The notes below the pieces were generated by a model, which made no database searches, had not been told where the DNA came from, and saw nothing but the letters and a program-made list of their open reading frames with translations. From Pithys albifrons albifrons (Eukaryota; Chordata; Aves; Passeriformes; Thamnophilidae), in NCBI RefSeq assembly GCF_047495875.1, contig NC_092463.1, positions 10,798,622 through 10,862,621 of the forward strand: a stretch of DNA of 64,000 bases, given 5' to 3'. Both the position numbers and the translations under genes were made by a program. Shown piece by piece: positions 13,801 through 26,097 of this stretch (within the stretch, counting starts at the first letter, position 1; each line of letters opens with the position of its first letter).

Positions 13801-16800
13801 TCAGTATGGGAGGGCTATATTGTGGCAGACAGTAAGAGTGTCCATGGAAGAGACACATGGATGGGGACTGAGGAAAACACTCAGATTGTTTTCTGGGGTT
13901 AAAACATTCATTTTCATTGTGATGGGGAAATGACCCTTTTGTGAGTGGGAAGGAGTGCATGTGTTTGGGGATGCCATTTATGCAACAGTCATCTTCTCCC
14001 AGTGTGTCCCGCGTGGGGCTGGCCTGTGACTGCTGTTGGCTTACAGCAGTGCAAAGCCCATGGGTTCCAGGGAGGCCTTCCAGAACAAGATCCAGACAAC
14101 CGGAAAGGGATTTAAATTGTCAGATTCCCAGGAGCCCCCAGAAAAGGAATTGCCCCAAAGCTTTAGAGTTTCTTTATGTGGGGCACAGAGTCCTGGGCAG
14201 GTGTGGAGGTGGGCAGCTGCCCTGAGGCATGGGGTGGAATTGGGTTATTCCCCCTACATATTGCCCAGCCTGGCTTGGCTGGTATGTTCTCCTTGGCTAA
14301 GAACATGATGAACTTTATCTGTCTCTTCCTTTCTGAAGGTTAGAAACTTGCTTGTTTCAGTCTGGAAAATATATTTTACAAAAGAATTAAACCTTGTAGA
14401 GATGTGATACCCAGCCCTCAGCAAGACCAACCCCTTTCTGGAATACACTGAAGAACTCTGGGAATAAAATTTTCTCCCAAAATATTGACTTCCTGGAGCT
14501 AACCTTCTGAGGAAAAAGCCTTCCTGATCCTTTCCCGGCACAGAAGAACAGATAATGAGTATTTCCTGGCCCATGTGGCCAATTAACCTGTGTTGATTGA
14601 GATATAGATTGAGCTTGTGTCCAGAAACATGAGGGGGTACCTCAGCCATCCCAGCTCAGCATGAACAGACATGGCCAGGGGGAATGGAAAATTTCCTGTT
14701 AAATCCTGTGATAAGAGTTCACTGACTTTGTTGGAGGTGAGAAACTTTAAGATAAAGAAGTAAAAGAAGTGAAACTGGACAGTTCAACAAAGAGGAAAAC
14801 TTGGAGTTGTCCACTGAGAAATCAGTGACACAGGGAAAGTACAGGGGAAATGAGTTGTTGGGGACTCTGTGTGGATGAGATATTGCAAGAACTTTTTCCA
14901 TTTCTGATTCCTATGTCCATTGTTTATATTAGTCCCTGGATATGACCGTTTCTAAGAGTGAAGACTGGCCCCAGGTGTGCAGTGGGGCAGGAGTGTGGAG
15001 TAGCAAGTGCAGAAGGAAGATATTATACATATATGTCCTTCTGCAAGGGTGGTGAGGTGTGGTTGATCATGTCAGAGCAGGAACTGCTCCTTCAGGTTGA
15101 ATCTTTGTTTTGCACACAGATTCCATCATGCATCTGGTCACAGATGATGATAGAGAGGTACAGGGTTTACAGGATATGAACAGGGGTGGTGGCAATATGT
15201 AGTAACACCATCATCTGAGAGGAGTCCTGGAATGTCTGTGTACCAGTACAACTGAAACCATCCAGGAGTGTGATTAAACTGGATTGTACTATTCATGAAC
15301 TGTCCATTCCTCATGCACACTGCTATCCCTGCCACATTGGTTTTGCAAAGGTTAAAGTGAAAACCAAACAAACCCCAGCCATTCATGGTAGCCAGGGAAG
15401 GAATACTTTGAGAGACGCTCTCTGCCATGTCCAGCTCCCAGCAGCTTGCAATCCAGGGACTTCCTGAGCCACAGCTTGCATCTCCTTGGTGGCACCTTTT
15501 GCATCACAGTGCCATAAGTATTGCACAGTAGATGTCAGAAGGGAAGGTGGGGACAGACTTTTTCTGTTTCCAAACTTGCTGCCTTAGCCTGTTTGGAAAT
15601 TTAAGCTGGTCTGGTGGCCAAAGAATGCACAGGGCTCAAATCTGTGTCCTGCTGCAAGACCAGGACATATGTCCCAGGGCTGGTCACTTCTGTTTCATCT
15701 CCTGGTCTATAAAATGCAGCACAGCTCTTTTCCCTGGTGCACAGAGAGAATAAATACTTGTCACTGAGCTGTCATCCTGGGCACAAGGGACTGTCTAGAT
15801 GGATGCATGTTCCAAGCAGGAATGAAGGCAAATACCTGTTCTTCCAGTGAAACAGCAGTATGGTTTGAGTCAGTCAGAGCACAGTGTAATTTCTACACGG
15901 CTATCACTATGCATTTGGTCTGAAAAAAAAGTGTTCTTCACTTCTTAAAGAATTTTTTGTCTTGGCTTCATTCCCCTTACATTGGCAACTGAAGCGTGTT
16001 TCAGTGGTAGCAGGCAAGTGCTTTGCACTGAAGGTATGAAGCAGGCAGCAAGCTGAAGCAAAGGCTGAGGCCAGTCCTGTCCAGCTTATCTATATGCTTA
16101 AATCTATGCAGAAAAAAATGACACAAAATCACTTGTGTAGATAAGAGCAAATATAAGTACAGCAATATGGACTGTATTATATTACCTAAACTTGCAGGTT
16201 TTTGACTGAAGTGAACAGGCTGTTTGCATTTTATTTGTCCCAGCCATTACTAATGAGACCTGAGATTTCTCCATGTTCTCTTGCCAATGCTTTCCTGTAA
16301 TGAGGGACAAATTAAAGCAAACAAACTCGAAGTGAAGCAAACACAATTCAACTGTGTGGAGGAAAGCCAATGAAAATAATGCCTGATATCCTCATTTTTT
16401 GCTTGATGTGGGCTGATCTAGTGGACACACATTATATCTGTGTGAGCTGGACTGGGATGTTGATATCTGTGTATACTGCTCTGACAGAGACACTTGATAG
16501 CTCGGCTTGGAAAGTGTTTGGAAAACAGGTTTGGCTAGGGACCAAGCCAGCCTCACACATGATAGCCTCTTCCCCAAACAGATACAGGCTAAAGAGAGTG
16601 TTGAACAGGAAAGGAAAGTGAGAGAGCAGAGGAAATATGAGACCAAGGACTGAGAGGGCATGTGCATTCCTGGGCTGATGAAACTGCCATCTGTGCAGGG
16701 TAAACACAGCACCCACGATGCCGTGGAGGCTGGAGGGAGGCTGAGGACAGCAATTGTCCAGCTGCTGGTGTGAGGAATGTTCAGCTGCCATGGGCTCTCT

Positions 16801-19800
16801 CTGCACCTCTGTGTTCTGTTTGTCACACCATTTCTTGCCATGCTTGGTACTATATAGGGAGAGGGGAATTAACCTGTTCCCCACATTTTTTTTTTCCAAG
16901 AGAAACGAAAATGCATTAAAGATCTGTTGAATACACAGAAGCACAGGAGAGTCAGATGGTTTGAACATTGACAATGTCTCATCTGTCACTGATGGTGCTC
17001 ATGTTAGCTTTGCCAGCCGTTGCCCTGCCTACGGTTCAAGGGAAAATGAGTATTTGCTTCTAGCTCATTGCGTCACTGCTAAATATAGAGCCACATGTCC
17101 TAGGCTGGTCATCATCTGACCTTGAAGACTGTGTCTCTCTGGCTTTCACTCACAGTTCTGACATCCCTTCTGTGCCTCTGCCCATGTCCAGACACCCTCA
17201 GCTTGTGTTGTGTACTGGAGACTCACCCACCAGACCTCCAGGAGATGGCTTTGCTGACCTCACGTGTCATGCTCTTGGCTAGGAGTATTTGGGGGAGCTG
17301 GGCTACTGTGTTACAGTGCTTCAGCCTCTGATTCTTGTGTCTTTGGAGATGGACTGCCACGGTCTGCTGCGGATAGCCCATTGCTACCTGGTCACCTCAT
17401 GCTGCAGTCACCTCATCCAGGTGAAAGTAGGAGCCCAAGCACAGCCAGGTGTTCACAATCTGTTCTTCCACCTGAGAACACCATGGCATGTACTCATGAG
17501 AAATGCAAATGAAGGCACAAAAGACAGGCAAATGTCATCACCCACATGCATGCTCCTCCAGCAAGGCTTCCTGCCTCTTCCTGCTCCTGCACTCCAGCTT
17601 GTGCCTGTCAGAAGCCTCTGACAGAGGCAATATTTAAAGAACTTTGCTCAGAGACCAGGTCTGGGTCCCTTTCCTGGTGCTGGTGCTAGGTCACACTTCC
17701 CTTCTACAGCACAGCCATCCTCCTCTGACATTGTCCTAGGACATTCCGACATGTATAACTTTCCTCTGGGAACTCTTTCTGTTCCCTCCTTATCAAGAAG
17801 ATGGACAACCACTTGGTTGCAGCACTGGTTGTTTTCCATCTTTACATATGCAGGCAGAACTTCCCCCATGCAACAGCTGTCTGACAAACAGCTGTGCTGC
17901 CAGGAGAGGTGACATTGGCCCTGGCCTTGGTGTGACTCCTCAGCCTGTCCTAGAGAAGAACACCTCTTTCACTAGACCTCACAGGCTACCCTGTTCACCT
18001 GTTGTACTAACCCTGTTTCACATCCTCAGTGGTACAGCTAGGGCAGGAAGCTTCTTATGCAGGCCTAGTCTGAAATGAGCTCTTATAACTGTTTAAAATA
18101 AAATGAAATAAAACAAAATAAAACAAAACAAAACAAAGCAAAACAAAATGCAAGCATGTCTCCTGGAATGGTTACAGCCAGGACTGCTCCCACTTATCTT
18201 GGATGGGCTTATTCAAAATGTAAATTAACTTGCCATGGATGCTGGGATTTCAGAGCTGGCCTCCTACAGATGAGTTACGTTTTGGCTGTGCTGGTGCTTG
18301 GCTGGTGCTAAAAACTGCTGATGGGTACTGTTCACTGCATGCAGTCATTACCCCTGCACCCTGCATCTCCTGATGACATGCAGGTGAAACACATAAAACC
18401 CAACCATGTAGCTTGTCACTGGCTCATGAGACCAGTTACATCAGCTTCTGAGGGGCTGATGCCTACCTTGTACTTTCAGGCATACCCTGCATAAGTTTGT
18501 ATACCAAAAGCTTCAGAATGCAGAGAATTCAGTATATACTGAAAGTAGAGATATTAGAGATTGTAAGATCATTGCTAGTGAATTATTTTATACATTAGGT
18601 GGGAATTGCACAGCTGAAACACTGAGGTTCTTGATGGCTCGCAGACCTGGAGAAGACAGAAAAGTCCTCTGCACATTGTTTGTATTTCTGTCATAATATG
18701 TTAAAGCTCCTACAACACTGCGAACTTGGGTGGTCTGAATTTTCTGATGTTTTCCTTGCGGAGAAAATTAACAGAAGGAATAATGACCAAAACCCCATGC
18801 TGGGACTCCTTTAAGCCCACACTGTTACGGAGAATGAGAAGACAAAGGGGGTTTCATACATCAGCACAACCATCTCTTGGGTCCCAGACTTCATGGTTTG
18901 AGTTGCCAAACTAAATATCCTGATTTGCCCACTTTCTGTGCAGAAAAAATGTTGAATTTCCAGAAAACTGTTCTTCAAAGGGCTGAAACTGGGCAAAAGA
19001 CTGATGCAGGATATCTGGAAGAAAGAGTTGTTGTGGTAGTAGCATCTATGGGGGGGGCATTGTGCGCATGTGTGATATGGAAGCCTTTGATTAAGAAATG
19101 ATCTACGTATTAATCACAACTCCAGTTATCCTCTGTCAAAAACCTATCAATTTTATTGCCTCCATTGCCATCTGGAAGGCACCTCTATGAAGAATTTTTG
19201 TGTGTATAGAGAGGTAAACAGGTTGCCAAAATCTGCTGTATTTTGATTCTCTTCATGATAATTTGCACATTAACATGGAAGCATTTCTCATGTACTTCTG
19301 AAAGCAAAAATTTGCTTTTCAAGTCAAGCTGTATTGAAAAGTATGAAAATGGGCAATTAGTATAATTTTGAATAATAAGCTGAAGTTTGCAGTGTAGAGT
19401 TGTTCATAGGAGACAGTAGAAAATTGAACTGGCAATAATAGCATCATATCTGGATAGGTATAGTGTTATTTTGTACAAAAATAAGTTTTTATACAGAGTA
19501 GTGTAACATAGAGAGGTGGGGGTTTGCCACTTATCCACAGGGAACATGGAGGGTGAGGTTTTGAGGTAGGTGGAAGGAAGGTAGAACTTTTCCTTTTCTT
19601 GAATGTGGTTTCCGCCCAAGGAAAGTTGGCTGAAGAAGTTGTTCTGAACGATGGATGAATCTCGTCTTTCTTCAAAAGCTGCTATTGATTTCATGCAGTA
19701 CGTGCTGATCTGACAAAATGTTCCCCAAGTAAATGCAATCTGAGCTCTTTGAGAGACGCTTCGTAGAGAAATCAAATCAAACAAAAGTGGGAGCTTGGGT

Positions 19801-20249
19801 AGTTCACGCATTCCACAGTAATACTTTAGTCTTGGTGATATTTTTAATGGATCTGAATGGGATGCTGAGCTGGACAGTTAAACAAAGACCAACAGAAGGT
19901 TTTTGAGCATGGCCAGGGGCATGGCAGGTACAGGAAGGCTGTTCTCCCACCTCACTCTCTATTTCTGCAGCCTCCTATGTTTATCTTACTGATACAGAGC
20001 AAAGGTTATCTGGATTACTACTCCTGCTGTGTTTTGTCAACTCCAGGACTAACCTGGAGATCTTACCTGTGATATCTTTGCAAGCTCCAAGGTTCCTCCA
20101 GGAGCAGGTCTAGCTCACCCAACATAAGTAAGAGTTTTCACTACTTCTTCAGTAACTTTTATGGGTCTTTCTGCCCTGTGAGATCACAGGAGTGATCTGT
20201 GGGTCCTACTTGCCTCTCTTTAGTTACTCCACCCCTGTGATCCCTCAGA
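10861..20249. other. Non-coding stretch, nothing recognised but one A-rich repeat
   Basis: The longest open frame (16432-16989, minus, 185 codons) has no family resemblance and no splice support. Several T- or A-rich runs occur. Confidence 0.55.
18095..18149. repeat. A-rich AAAAC/AAAAT pentamer repeat
   Basis: Imperfect tandem AAAAT, then AAAAC units over about 55 bases. Confidence 0.9.
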
Positions 20250-20518
20250 GGTGGAATAGAGTGCCCTTTCCTCATTTGCATCAGGGGATGTTCAGGTCAT
20301 ATGTCAGGAGAAGATTCATCACCCAGAAGGTGTCTGGGCACTGGAACAGGCTCCCCAGGGAAGTGGTAGCGGCACCAAGCCTGCTAAGAGTTCAAGAAGC
20401 ACCTGGATGATACTCAGTCAAATGGTTGAGTTTCAGGTAGTCATCTGAGGAGCAGGGAATTTGACTCAATGATTCTGATGGCTCTCTTCCAGCTCAAGAT
20501 ATTCTGTGATTCTGTGAC
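20250..20518 (+). mobile_element. CR1 3' fragment
   Basis: It contains GGGCACTGGAACAGGCTCCC, CAGGGAAGTGG, CTCTTCCAGCTCAAGATATTC and a terminal TTCTGTGA repeat pair. It is 5'-truncated, on the plus strand, in the DNA downstream of TNFAIP2. Confidence 0.8.
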
Positions 20519-23500
20519 TTCTGAGTATCCTGAGGGAGGGACACAAGGCTATTCAGAGCTACTTTCTGCAAACCACCCATGCCTGGGTAGGACAGCAGTC
20601 CTTCTGAATGAAGTGTGATGTCTGCAGATGATATTTCCTTCACACCTACATGCTTCCAGGCTGGTGTGGTCCAGGAGTGTCTGCACAAGCTTGTCACAAG
20701 CAGGTGGCTGCCAGGAAGCTGCTGGGCTGAATGCCTCTTTTTGGGAATTGGAAATATCTCTGTCACTCCCCACATGCCAAACAGGGGGAGAGGATAGCTT
20801 AAACCAACCTTTTTGGATCTGCATAGCCCCACGCAGATTGTGGAGGGGCTGTGTCGTAATGAATGAAGCTGAAGTTTGGACTTTGCCAAAGACAAGGGAT
20901 CTGCTGTGCAGGAGCATGATAAAAGTCCCTGCCCCAGAGCTCAGAGGATTGTCACTACTTCTTATAGCCTTGATGTAGAGGGGACTGCAATGAAACCAAA
21001 GGCCAGAAAGAGCCCTCTGTTAACCAGGACATAGCGCTGTTAACTTTATGCTGCTATTTAGTCTGAACTGTGTGCTTGGTTGAACTCTCAGGCTGCACTG
21101 CTCTTGCCAGTGGAACTTGGGGGTTGGCCTCCAGCCTTTGGGATAGGGCTCAAAATCTTTTGAAGACTCCAGGACCAATATTGTCTTACCTAGGAACTTG
21201 TTATAACCTCCTCCCTTTCAGAACTAATCTTTCCCCTTCACAGCTGTTCCAATATTAATGAGTATTTTTGAGAGCTCAGCTTTTCTGCTAAATGATAAGT
21301 TTTCCTCTTTTATTAGTCCATTAGGAGAGTTATTACAGCTAAAGTGCTCTGTCTTATTTGGATGAAAACTACTTGGATAAATAGCACTGATTTTCTTGAC
21401 CTCAAATGGTGGTTTTTCTGGGCGCTGACACATAATGTGTCCTGGTTGTCCCATCTGCTGGATGAAGGGTGAGAGGGTTGGGAGAACATTGTCCAAGAGC
21501 ACTACTGAGTAGTGTTGGAAGACATCAGGAGACTTGTGGAGAGGTGAAAGAAGGAACTGGAAACCTCCAGACAAGACCCAGAGAAGAGAAGTGGCTCTAC
21601 AGGGAAGTATCCAAGCTGGTTGGTTCAAAAGGGTTTTTTTAAAACCTGATTTCTAGAAGAGAAAATCCTGGTAGCAAGGAGAAGTTGTGTCTAGCAGGCA
21701 TAAGTATTCGCTTAATAGTAACATTAAAAACTTCTTGTTTCTTTAAAAAACCCACAATTTCCTTTAGTAACATGCACCTGAACAGCCTGATGTGTGTCTC
21801 TGCTCCATCACATTTCCTCTGGTCTCCCCATTAGGAGATGGGATTCACCTCTCTTCCCATCATTGTGGATTTGCATTTGTGCTAAGGGGGAAATCTGTGG
21901 TTCCTGCACTGATGAGTAATTCTTGAAATCCCCCAACATTAACTTCCATCTCTATTATTGTGGCTACAGAAGAGCTGTTTTGTGTTTCAAGAAAATCAGT
22001 GTGGGTGGTGTGGCCACTTCCTCTTTTAAGTCATGCAGGAAGGCAGCAATTACTCTCATGGTTTTCAATCTTCAGCATGGCAAAGCATGATTTTCAATCA
22101 GTAAACTCAAGTTCACTGGCTTCTAGCCCATTTCCCAAATACCCTTCCTTCCTGATGCTCAGGGATGCTGGCGTCTGCCCATTTGATCTCCAGGACTGGC
22201 TTTTAACCCAAGCTGTGCGATATTGGAGACAGGTGATGGGGCAGCAAGTGAGACCATTCTTGGAGATTCAGGGCCTGCAGCCTGTATGCCCTAATTTTCC
22301 TGGGGAAGGAGGCTCTGCAATCCCACTCAATGGGTGTGCACCTTTCCTTTGGGATACCCCATGCATTGTTGGGCTTCAGGTTTTCTCCTATCAATGTTCA
22401 TAGTAGCTAAGCTAAATATGGGATTTGAAAATGGATGTTGTCAAATTGTTGCCACATCCTTTATAAAGATGTAATTGCACATGGTCTTCCTGCTTTACAG
22501 CAATTAGTAGGTGAGGCATTGTGTCGCACAGGCACATCACTGTGCATGTCACTGAAGCCAGAATTGTCCGCTGGGAGGTGTGGGCTGAATTTGGAAAGGC
22601 TCAACTATCCATGCACTTTGCTCTAGTTTGTCTCTCTCTTAAAATCTGCAAATCAGTAAATCCTGTGGCTTTTAGTCCAGTGCTGTCATCTCTCAGGGGG
22701 ATTCTAGAGAGAAGATCCAGGCTCAAAAGGGAGGAATTGCAGGCATTCTGGTTTCTTTATGCTTCATTTCTAGGTTAGCAAATCCCAAAGTTTCTCAGCA
22801 GGCTCTAACAGAACATTCCTGCTCACACTTGGGAGGAGTCCGGGAGCTCTTTGGCTGTTTTGGCTTCCCTTGCAGCAGGTGCAGAGGTTCCCCAGGTGTC
22901 ACTGGGGACATGGCATGCCACAGGTGGCTCCTGTGGGAGTAGAGGAGGTGAATAATACCTCTCTCTACCCCTGCTGTTATTTGTGTCCTTGTGTCTTTTG
23001 CACTGCAAATTACGATTCTGGTAGGAAATGATGGAAGTGCCTGGTTGGTCAGGAGCCAAGAGTGTGCATGAGTGTATGTGTGAGCTCAGCCCATGCCCAT
23101 TTTGATGGTTGTTGTAGGCTGGTGTCCTGGGGGCATTGATGACAGAGCTGGCTGTGTCCAGGAATCAGCTTTCTTAACTGTTCTATAAAACAGATTTTAT
23201 TTTTTCTAACCTCGGCTATCTGCTTCCAAGGAGGGGTAGACATCAGCATCAACAGAGGTTGCATGACAAAGAAAATCCAGCCACAATGACCCCAGAATAT
23301 TTTATTTAGTTTACAGGAGGTCTATTTATCATATTAAACTAACACTGTTATCAGAAGGCATTAATGCAACCTCCTGAAACTACTAGGCTATGTGCAATAT
23401 GCCAGATATAAACAAATGCCATTGTAAATGTCGAGTCATACAGGAAGATAATTAAATTAGTTTCCTGGACTCATTTAGGGCTTTATAGCAGGAGGAGGAG

Positions 23501-24243
23501 AATTGTACAATGCAGTTCCATATGGCTCATGAAAGGTGTATGAAAACCATTTTCTCCTAGCCATCCTATTTATGATATATAAATAGATATGCTATTTTCC
23601 TTTGAGCACTTACTTAGCTGGAATATTTTTTAAATCAGTGCAATACTTGTATTATGCGTTTCTGTAGGCCCTTAACAGATCTCTAAATCAAAATCCACTT
23701 TTATAGCAATAAAATGACCTTTCACTAATTGGGAAAGAAAATGTTACCCAATAGGTGACAGTTGTGTTGACAGTGCTCAGCACTGTCAGAAGTCATTTTG
23801 GCATTTGGCTTTAAACTGTAGCTAGGTGTTTAAATAATAATTTGTCAAACTATGTGTCTATATGAGTTTTGTGTGTGTGCTCATGGAGGGAGAGGGTGGT
23901 TTATGCTGCTCGTGGCCAGGCAGCAAACTAAAACCAAAGCACTTTTCCTCACTCAGGGTATGATTTTGCCACAAAACCTGTTGGCAGAGGACTCTTTCTC
24001 CCAATGTGTGCCACTGGCCACTGCTACTGAGCAGCCCACAGTGCTCAGTGTCTATCTCATAGGGGCAGCAGCAATGCCACAGGACTGATAGGGAGGAGGG
24101 TAAAAGTAGGCGAGCAGGGCCAGCTGAGAACAAATCCTGATGGGCTGCATCTTCTAAGGGCTCGTAAGAACAGAAGGAGACAAGAGGGGGAGGAAGGCAG
24201 CGCCAGAGCAGCAAGGATGAAATGTACATCAAATGAATAGTTT
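20519..24243. other. DNA just downstream of TNFAIP2
   Basis: No exon recognised. The part from about 23280 to 23860 is AT-rich, repeat-free and holds the TGACAG palindrome, so it is the best enhancer candidate on this side. Confidence 0.5.
23756..23788. promoter_or_regulatory. TGACAG cluster with a perfect 10-bp-arm palindrome
   Basis: At 23768-23788 the sequence TGACAGTGCT-C-AGCACTGTCA is a perfect inverted repeat with a one-base centre. A further TGACAG sits at 23756-23761, giving three copies in 33 bases. TGACAG is the core recognised by TALE homeodomain factors (MEIS, PKNOX, TGIF). The surrounding AT-rich 0.6 kb carries no recognised repeat. Confidence 0.35.
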
Positions 24244-24249
24244 TTTATT
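24244..24249 (-). terminator. Candidate poly(A) signal of TNFAIP2
   Basis: AATAAA on the minus strand, 1.7 kb beyond the stop codon. I saw no earlier minus-strand AATAAA between 25955 and here. If used, the 3' untranslated region would be about 1.7 kb. Confidence 0.35.
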
Positions 24250-24604
24250 GTTCAACATTAAGACTGTGGTAGTGCTTAAAGACTGATGCTTTGGATCTTG
24301 TTATACTGGATAGCATAAACATGGTGCACATGGCAGTCCCTGCTCCAGAGAGAAAGGAAAGCCGGGCTGTGAGACCCATAGACAGTACAAATCGAGGATG
24401 CTTCTGGTTTTCCAGCCTGTCTGTAGTCCAGCAAGACTCTCTCTACTTGGAACCAGTGGGTGATATTCACCAGAGCAGCCTGGGAGAAGTGGAAGGACTG
24501 GCCCTTTGAAGAAGGTCATAGAACTACATGTGGCAACACAGTAAACAACAGCCAGAGACGGAATAAATGAGTCATTTTTCTAGCATATTTGAATACTGTT
24601 TAAA

Positions 24605-24695
24605 TATAAATATTGCAAATTAGTATCTCTAACTGAGAAAAAATAAAATTGGATGCAAAAATACACCAGTGGTATACTGCATATGCATATAAATA
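24605..24695 (-). promoter_or_regulatory. AU-rich element candidates in the TNFAIP2 3' UTR
   Basis: Two TATTTATA octamers on the minus strand (24605-24612 and 24688-24695) lie in an AT-rich block of the presumed 3' untranslated region. AUUUA-containing elements are common destabilising signals in cytokine-induced mRNAs. The function is inferred. Confidence 0.3.
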
Positions 24696-25955
24696 CATTA
24701 TATAGTTTGCACAGTCATCATGCATCTTCCTTCCAGACTGACTTTCTACAGACTGATACAAAAGTTAAAATAGAGAAAAACAGAAGGGAAAGGTCTCCAA
24801 TGAAACACAGTGTTGTTTTGGTATGGGATTAGCTTTCCAAAAAACCCTGGGCTGTTATAAAGAAAACACAGTTTCACAAGAGACCCATTTGTGTTTTCAC
24901 ATCATATCTACCTCACAGTAAGAGGGGAAAGAGCGAGCAAGAGAATAGTGACGCAAACAGGGTGTTCAGTACATTTTTTTGGCATTTGAGACCAGTTCCA
25001 CACCCCATTCAAACCTGTGTTCTTAATGGGGTCTGGAAAAGTTCTCTCCTTGTTGAGGAAGGGCTTCAGTAATACACAAAGTGCTTTACTAGATGCTAAG
25101 GCTTAGCCCACACCATCCATTGCAACAGGCAGCTTGCTCTCAATCTCTGTTATCAGAGTGTCACTCTGTGCAGATGCACTGGATGGGGTCACTGTAGAGG
25201 GGTTATCTGCCGGGTGTCAGGTGCTCCCACCTCACAGAGGTGAAGGAAACACATGCTCCCCAGGGCCAGTTCAGAAACCCTGATGCCCCTGGGCAGTGCT
25301 TCTGGATCAGAGCATCCAGAAGGGGCCACTCCAAGGCCTGAGTCTGAGGTCCCACATTGTGAGGGGATGGCAAGAGCCCTGCCATGGCTGAACTACAGCT
25401 CCTCCTCACCAGAAACCTGATGCCTCTCCCATCAGTCTAACACAACTGCCCTGACCGGCTCTGAGGAAGGCAGATGAGGTGCAAGGATGCTCACATGGGA
25501 CTTTTCCATCTCTGAATGTTGGCTTCAGTTTTTGTTTCCCTCCCTTTCTTCAGAAGACAAAAACATCTACACAGGAAGTGTCTGCTTGGTCTGGGCTAGT
25601 TGGGGAGTCAGCGACACGACCTTCATGGCACCCTGAGAGGTAGATGGAGGTCAGAGCACCGGAGCAGTGTCTAGGCAGAGAACGTGGTGGCACCAAGGAG
25701 ACCCTAGGGGCAATCCAGGACTGGTCTGAGGAGCAGCCCTGGTCCTTGAGGGCACTGCACCTCCTGTGGGTGCACCCTCTGCCCATCCCCACATGGAGGG
25801 TGATGATTCCCATAGGAGATGCTGAGCATCAGATTAAGACAAAACACTTTCCATAGGAAAAGTTGGCAGTGCGCACTGTGCATCGCTCCAGGGAACAGTC
25901 TCCATCCCTGGCTCACCTAACAGTCCAGCACAAGGGTTCCAAGGGGTGCCTTGGC

Positions 25956-26097
25956 CTAGGACACGTTTATGTTGGAGAAGAGTGGGCCTTTGGGTGGAGT
26001 GGATGCCGTACAGTCTGTCAAGTAGCCCAGGATGCTTTTTTGTTGGCTGCGTGACAAATTGGCTTTGATGTGCAGGAACGCTTCCAGGTGCCTTTTG
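25956..26097 (-). CDS. TNFAIP2: TNFAIP2 last coding exon, residues 644-690 and stop
   Basis: The acceptor is TTTCTCTTTCACAG; the first base completes R644. It encodes KRHLEAFLHIKANLSRSQQK and ends GPLFSNINVS followed by TAG at 25958-25956. The pattern (R-K-x-H-L/I-x-A-x-L, then L-F-x-x-I-x-V near the end) is shared with the last exon of gene B, which supports both the exon and the stop. Confidence 0.9.

Noticed and set aside
15630..15720. Possible MIR-like SINE
   Set aside because: A few words resemble the MIR core (TCACTTCTG, TCTATAAAATG) but there is no B box and no continuous match.
16432..16989. 185-codon minus-strand open frame
   Set aside because: No family resemblance, and an overlapping minus-strand frame of similar length is equally open. 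Likely chance.
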